From the NCBI GenBank assembly GCA_029260635.1, contig JAJDCW010000070.1:1-43462 (forward strand): a stretch of DNA of 43,462 bases, given 5' to 3'. Of this stretch, positions 40,715 through 43,462 are shown piece after piece (the first letter of the stretch is position 1; each line of letters opens with the position of its first letter). A program made the translations under genes and the position numbers. This DNA is from Phycisphaeraceae bacterium. GTDB taxonomy: Bacteria > Planctomycetota > Phycisphaerae > Phycisphaerales > Phycisphaeraceae. Below the pieces are notes generated by a model. That model saw only the letters and a list, made by a program, of their open reading frames with translations. It searched no databases and had not been told where the DNA came from.

Positions 40715-40890
40715 CCTCATCGACAGGCTTAAAACCGGCTAACTCAGCAATTTTCCTAGATAACAGGCCCTTAATCCCGCATAATATCTGTTAACACCTC
40801 CACGGGCGGGGACATCGCTGTGCTGCGCAGGGCCCCGAGGTTCAACTTTCTAATGCCCCCTCGGCGGGCGGATTTAAGGGCGGGTCAGCC

Positions 40891-43462
40891 ATGCATCATC
40901 TTCGGTTCAAGCGGATCGTCTGTGCCGGTATTGGATTATGCGCGTTGTCTCTGGCATGCCCGGCTCATGCCGCCATCCTCACCTGGGACGGCAGCACCGG
41001 CAACTGGGACACCGATGCAAGCTGGCTGCCCGGCGGTACCGAACCCACGGCACTTGATGACGCGATCATCGATGCCGGCACGGTGTCGGTCACGCAGACG
41101 GGGGAGGTGGCCGACCAGCTAATCGTCGCCGATACCGGGTCCGCCGCGCTCAGCGTCCAGGCCGGCGGGAGCGTGACCAGCATCGACGGCTTCATCGGCA
41201 ACTTTGCCACCGGCACCGCAACCGTCACAGGCCCCGGCTCGACGTGGGCGAACTCGAACCGTTTTAGTGTGGGCCGGGGGGGCGACGGCACGCTGAACAT
41301 CGAGGACGGCGGGAGCGTGACCAGTCCCATCAGCCGCATCGGTGTGTTCACTCTCTCAACCGGCATTGCGACCGTCACCGACCCCGGATCGACGTGGACC
41401 AACACCACCGGCCTGTACATCGGCGGTAACGAGTTCGGTGAAGGGGGCACGGGCACGCTCAACATCTTGAACGCCGGCACGGTGAATGTCGCAGGCCTGT
41501 TCAAAATCTGGAGCCAAGGCACCCTGACCCTCGACGGCGGCACCCTCAACACCGCGTCGTTCGACAACTCAGATGGCGGCACCTTCAACTTCGTCTCCGG
41601 CACGTTCGGGCTGACGTCGGACAACCTGACGGTTGGGGCCGCCGGCCAGTTCGGGGCCACGCTGGATGTCACGGCGGGCCAGGCCTACGACGTGACCAAC
41701 GACGTCCAGATTTTGGATGGTGGGACGCTGAACATCCAGGACGGCGGCAGCGTGACCAACAACTCTTTCGGCAATGTGGGTACATCGACCGGTGCATCCG
41801 GAACGGTCACCGTCACCGGCGCGGGATCTATCTGGACTAGCGTGTTTGGCTTGACTGTGGGCGATAACGGCGGCACTGGCGTGCTGAACGTCGAGGCCGG
41901 CGGGAGTGTGACGGGTCCCCATGGCCGTATAGCTAGTAACTCCGGTTCAACCGGCGTGGCCACCGTCACGGGCGCGGGCTCGACCTGGACCAATTCGATA
42001 ACCTTGACGGTGGGCAGCGCTGGCGGCAACGGTACTTTGAACGTCGAGGCCGGCGGCAGCGTGACCAGCAATTCTTTAGTCTACATCGGTGATACCGGCA
42101 CCAGCACAACCGGTTCGGTCACCGTCACGGGCGCGGGCTCGACCTTGGCCAGCTCGGGCAGCTTGCATGTGGGCCACGGCACCTTTGGTAACGGTGGTGC
42201 CGGTTCACTAAACATCGAAGCCGGCGGGAGCGTGACTAGCTTAAGCGGCTCCATCGGTTTTGGCACCGCTTCCATCGGTACGGCCACCGTCACCGGCGCG
42301 GGCTCGACCTGGACCAACACGGGGGGCCTGGCGGTTGGCTCGACCGGCACCGGCACCCTCAACATTGAGACCGGCGGCCTGGTGACCGTCGGCGGCACGA
42401 CCACCATCGGCACGCTAGGCACGATCAATATGTTGGGCGGCACGCTCGACTTCGGCACCATCAGCCTAGCCGACCTGGACCGCATCGACGGCACCAGCGG
42501 CTCGCTCGTTGGGACGTTCGCCCCGCTCACCGGCCTGACCAACGCCGCGACCCTCCCCGCATTGCCCAATCTCAGCCCGCTGCTGGACCGCAGCGGCATC
42601 GTCATGGAGAACCAGGGACTGCTATTTGGTGAAGGCACCTCGGGGTTGCCCCTGACCAACACCGCCACCGGCGAGGTCGAGGTCCTCACCGGCGAGCGGA
42701 TGCGCTTCACGGCCGGCGGCAACACCAACGCCGGGCAGGTCTCCCTGATCGGCGGGCAGGTCCACTTCACCGGCGACTTCACCAATAACGCCGCCGGACT
42801 GATCATCGGCAACGGCACGCTCCGCGCCGACGCCGGGACGACCAACGACGGCACGATGGCCTTCAGCGCTACCGCCAACATCATCGGCGACTTCACCAAC
42901 AACCCCACCGGCCTGGTCAGTTTGTCCGGCGGGACCACCACCTTCTTCGACGATGTCGTCAACAACGGCGAGATACACACCAACGACAACAGCTTCACCG
43001 TCTACTTCGGCAGCTACAGCGGCAACGGCGACACCGGCGCGGGCACCGTTATCATGCAGGGCGACCTCAAGCCCGGCTCCAGCCCCGGCGCGATGACCTT
43101 CGCCGGCGATCTTTCCTTTGGCAATCTAGCGGTTCTTGAGATTGAATTAGCCGGCCTGCTTGCAGGTACCGAGTTCGACCAGATCACCGTAGCAGGAACC
43201 GTGTCACTGAACGGCACGCTTGACGTCTCCCTACTCAACGCCTTCACCCCCAACGCCGGAGACAGCTTCGACATCCTGGATTGGGGATCATTGACCGGCA
43301 GCTTCAGCGCCACCAACCTGCCCGCGCTCGCCAGCGGACTTGATTGGGACACCAGCAACCTGCTCATCGACGGCACCCTGTCCGTGTTCTCCACCACACT
43401 CCCCGGCGACCTCGACGGTGACGGCTTTGTCGGCATCAACGACCTGAACATCGTATTGGGCA
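40891..43462 (+). CDS. Partial: autotransporter-like repeat surface protein with dockerin-like module, open at window end
   Basis: Frame from ATG 40891 read by hand to 43462 without a stop; signal peptide MHHLRFKRIVCAGIGLCALSLACPAHAAILTWDG; repeated TVTGxGSTWxN...GTLNIExGGSVTS; ends LPGDLDGDGFVGINDLNIVLG; absent from the ORF track because no stop lies in the window. Confidence 0.88.
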   Translation, partial: MHHLRFKRIVCAGIGLCALSLACPAHAAILTWDGSTGNWDTDASWLPGGTEPTALDDAIIDAGTVSVTQTGEVADQLIVADTGSAALSVQAGGSVTSIDGFIGNFATGTATVTGPGSTWANSNRFSVGRGGDGTLNIEDGGSVTSPISRIGVFTLSTGIATVTDPGSTWTNTTGLYIGGNEFGEGGTGTLNILNAGTVNVAGLFKIWSQGTLTLDGGTLNTASFDNSDGGTFNFVSGTFGLTSDNLTVGAAGQFGATLDVTAGQAYDVTNDVQILDGGTLNIQDGGSVTNNSFGNVGTSTGASGTVTVTGAGSIWTSVFGLTVGDNGGTGVLNVEAGGSVTGPHGRIASNSGSTGVATVTGAGSTWTNSITLTVGSAGGNGTLNVEAGGSVTSNSLVYIGDTGTSTTGSVTVTGAGSTLASSGSLHVGHGTFGNGGAGSLNIEAGGSVTSLSGSIGFGTASIGTATVTGAGSTWTNTGGLAVGSTGTGTLNIETGGLVTVGGTTTIGTLGTINMLGGTLDFGTISLADLDRIDGTSGSLVGTFAPLTGLTNAATLPALPNLSPLLDRSGIVMENQGLLFGEGTSGLPLTNTATGEVEVLTGERMRFTAGGNTNAGQVSLIGGQVHFTGDFTNNAAGLIIGNGTLRADAGTTNDGTMAFSATANIIGDFTNNPTGLVSLSGGTTTFFDDVVNNGEIHTNDNSFTVYFGSYSGNGDTGAGTVIMQGDLKPGSSPGAMTFAGDLSFGNLAVLEIELAGLLAGTEFDQITVAGTVSLNGTLDVSLLNAFTPNAGDSFDILDWGSLTGSFSATNLPALASGLDWDTSNLLIDGTLSVFSTTLPGDLDGDGFVGINDLNIVLG

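Noticed and set aside
42081-42998. 305-aa minus-strand ORF (and 40965-41672, 41685-42071, 43014-43451)
   Set aside because: Antisense to the repeat adhesin frame at 40891-43462, which has a signal peptide, repeats and a dockerin-like motif; minus ORFs are shadows of the repeated codons.

Overview
GC-rich bacterial chromosomal window whose gene content (PEP-CTERM proteins, dockerin-like repeats, DUF1501/DUF1800 pair, bactofilins) suggests Planctomycetota, probably Phycisphaerae; this is inferred from families, not from a marker gene. The left ~25 kb is mostly housekeeping: MATE, PilZ, FolP, a FlgM-like protein, bactofilins, ZIP, PII-Amt, a C1 peptidase, a lone AtpD, ParA, PolX, GNAT, GcvP, a PhnD-like SBP, DUF1501/DUF1800 and DUF3179. 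From ~25.3 to 40.7 kb lies an alpha-glucan utilisation locus: an ABC permease, an unusual SBP-permease fusion, a neopullulanase-like GH13, a CBM48 lipoprotein, a CBM41 pullulanase, a LacI regulator, a PEP-CTERM protein and a secreted GH13 with dockerin-like repeats and PEP-CTERM. The right end holds a large open repeat-adhesin ORF (40891 to beyond 43462) that the ORF track misses because its stop lies outside the window. Main points for a second look: (1) an inverted-repeat element apparently carried in frame inside gcvP; (2) a MITE-like 124-bp element flanked by TA; (3) a degenerate RAYT-like transposase remnant between two near-identical palindromes; (4) the MalE-MalF-type fusion; (5) a recurrent GGTAAAC half-site around lacI/pulA/PEP-CTERM with a near-consensus promoter and a ~250-nt structured leader; (6) a PII protein lacking the T-loop tyrosine. 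No rRNA, tRNA or CRISPR array was recognised.
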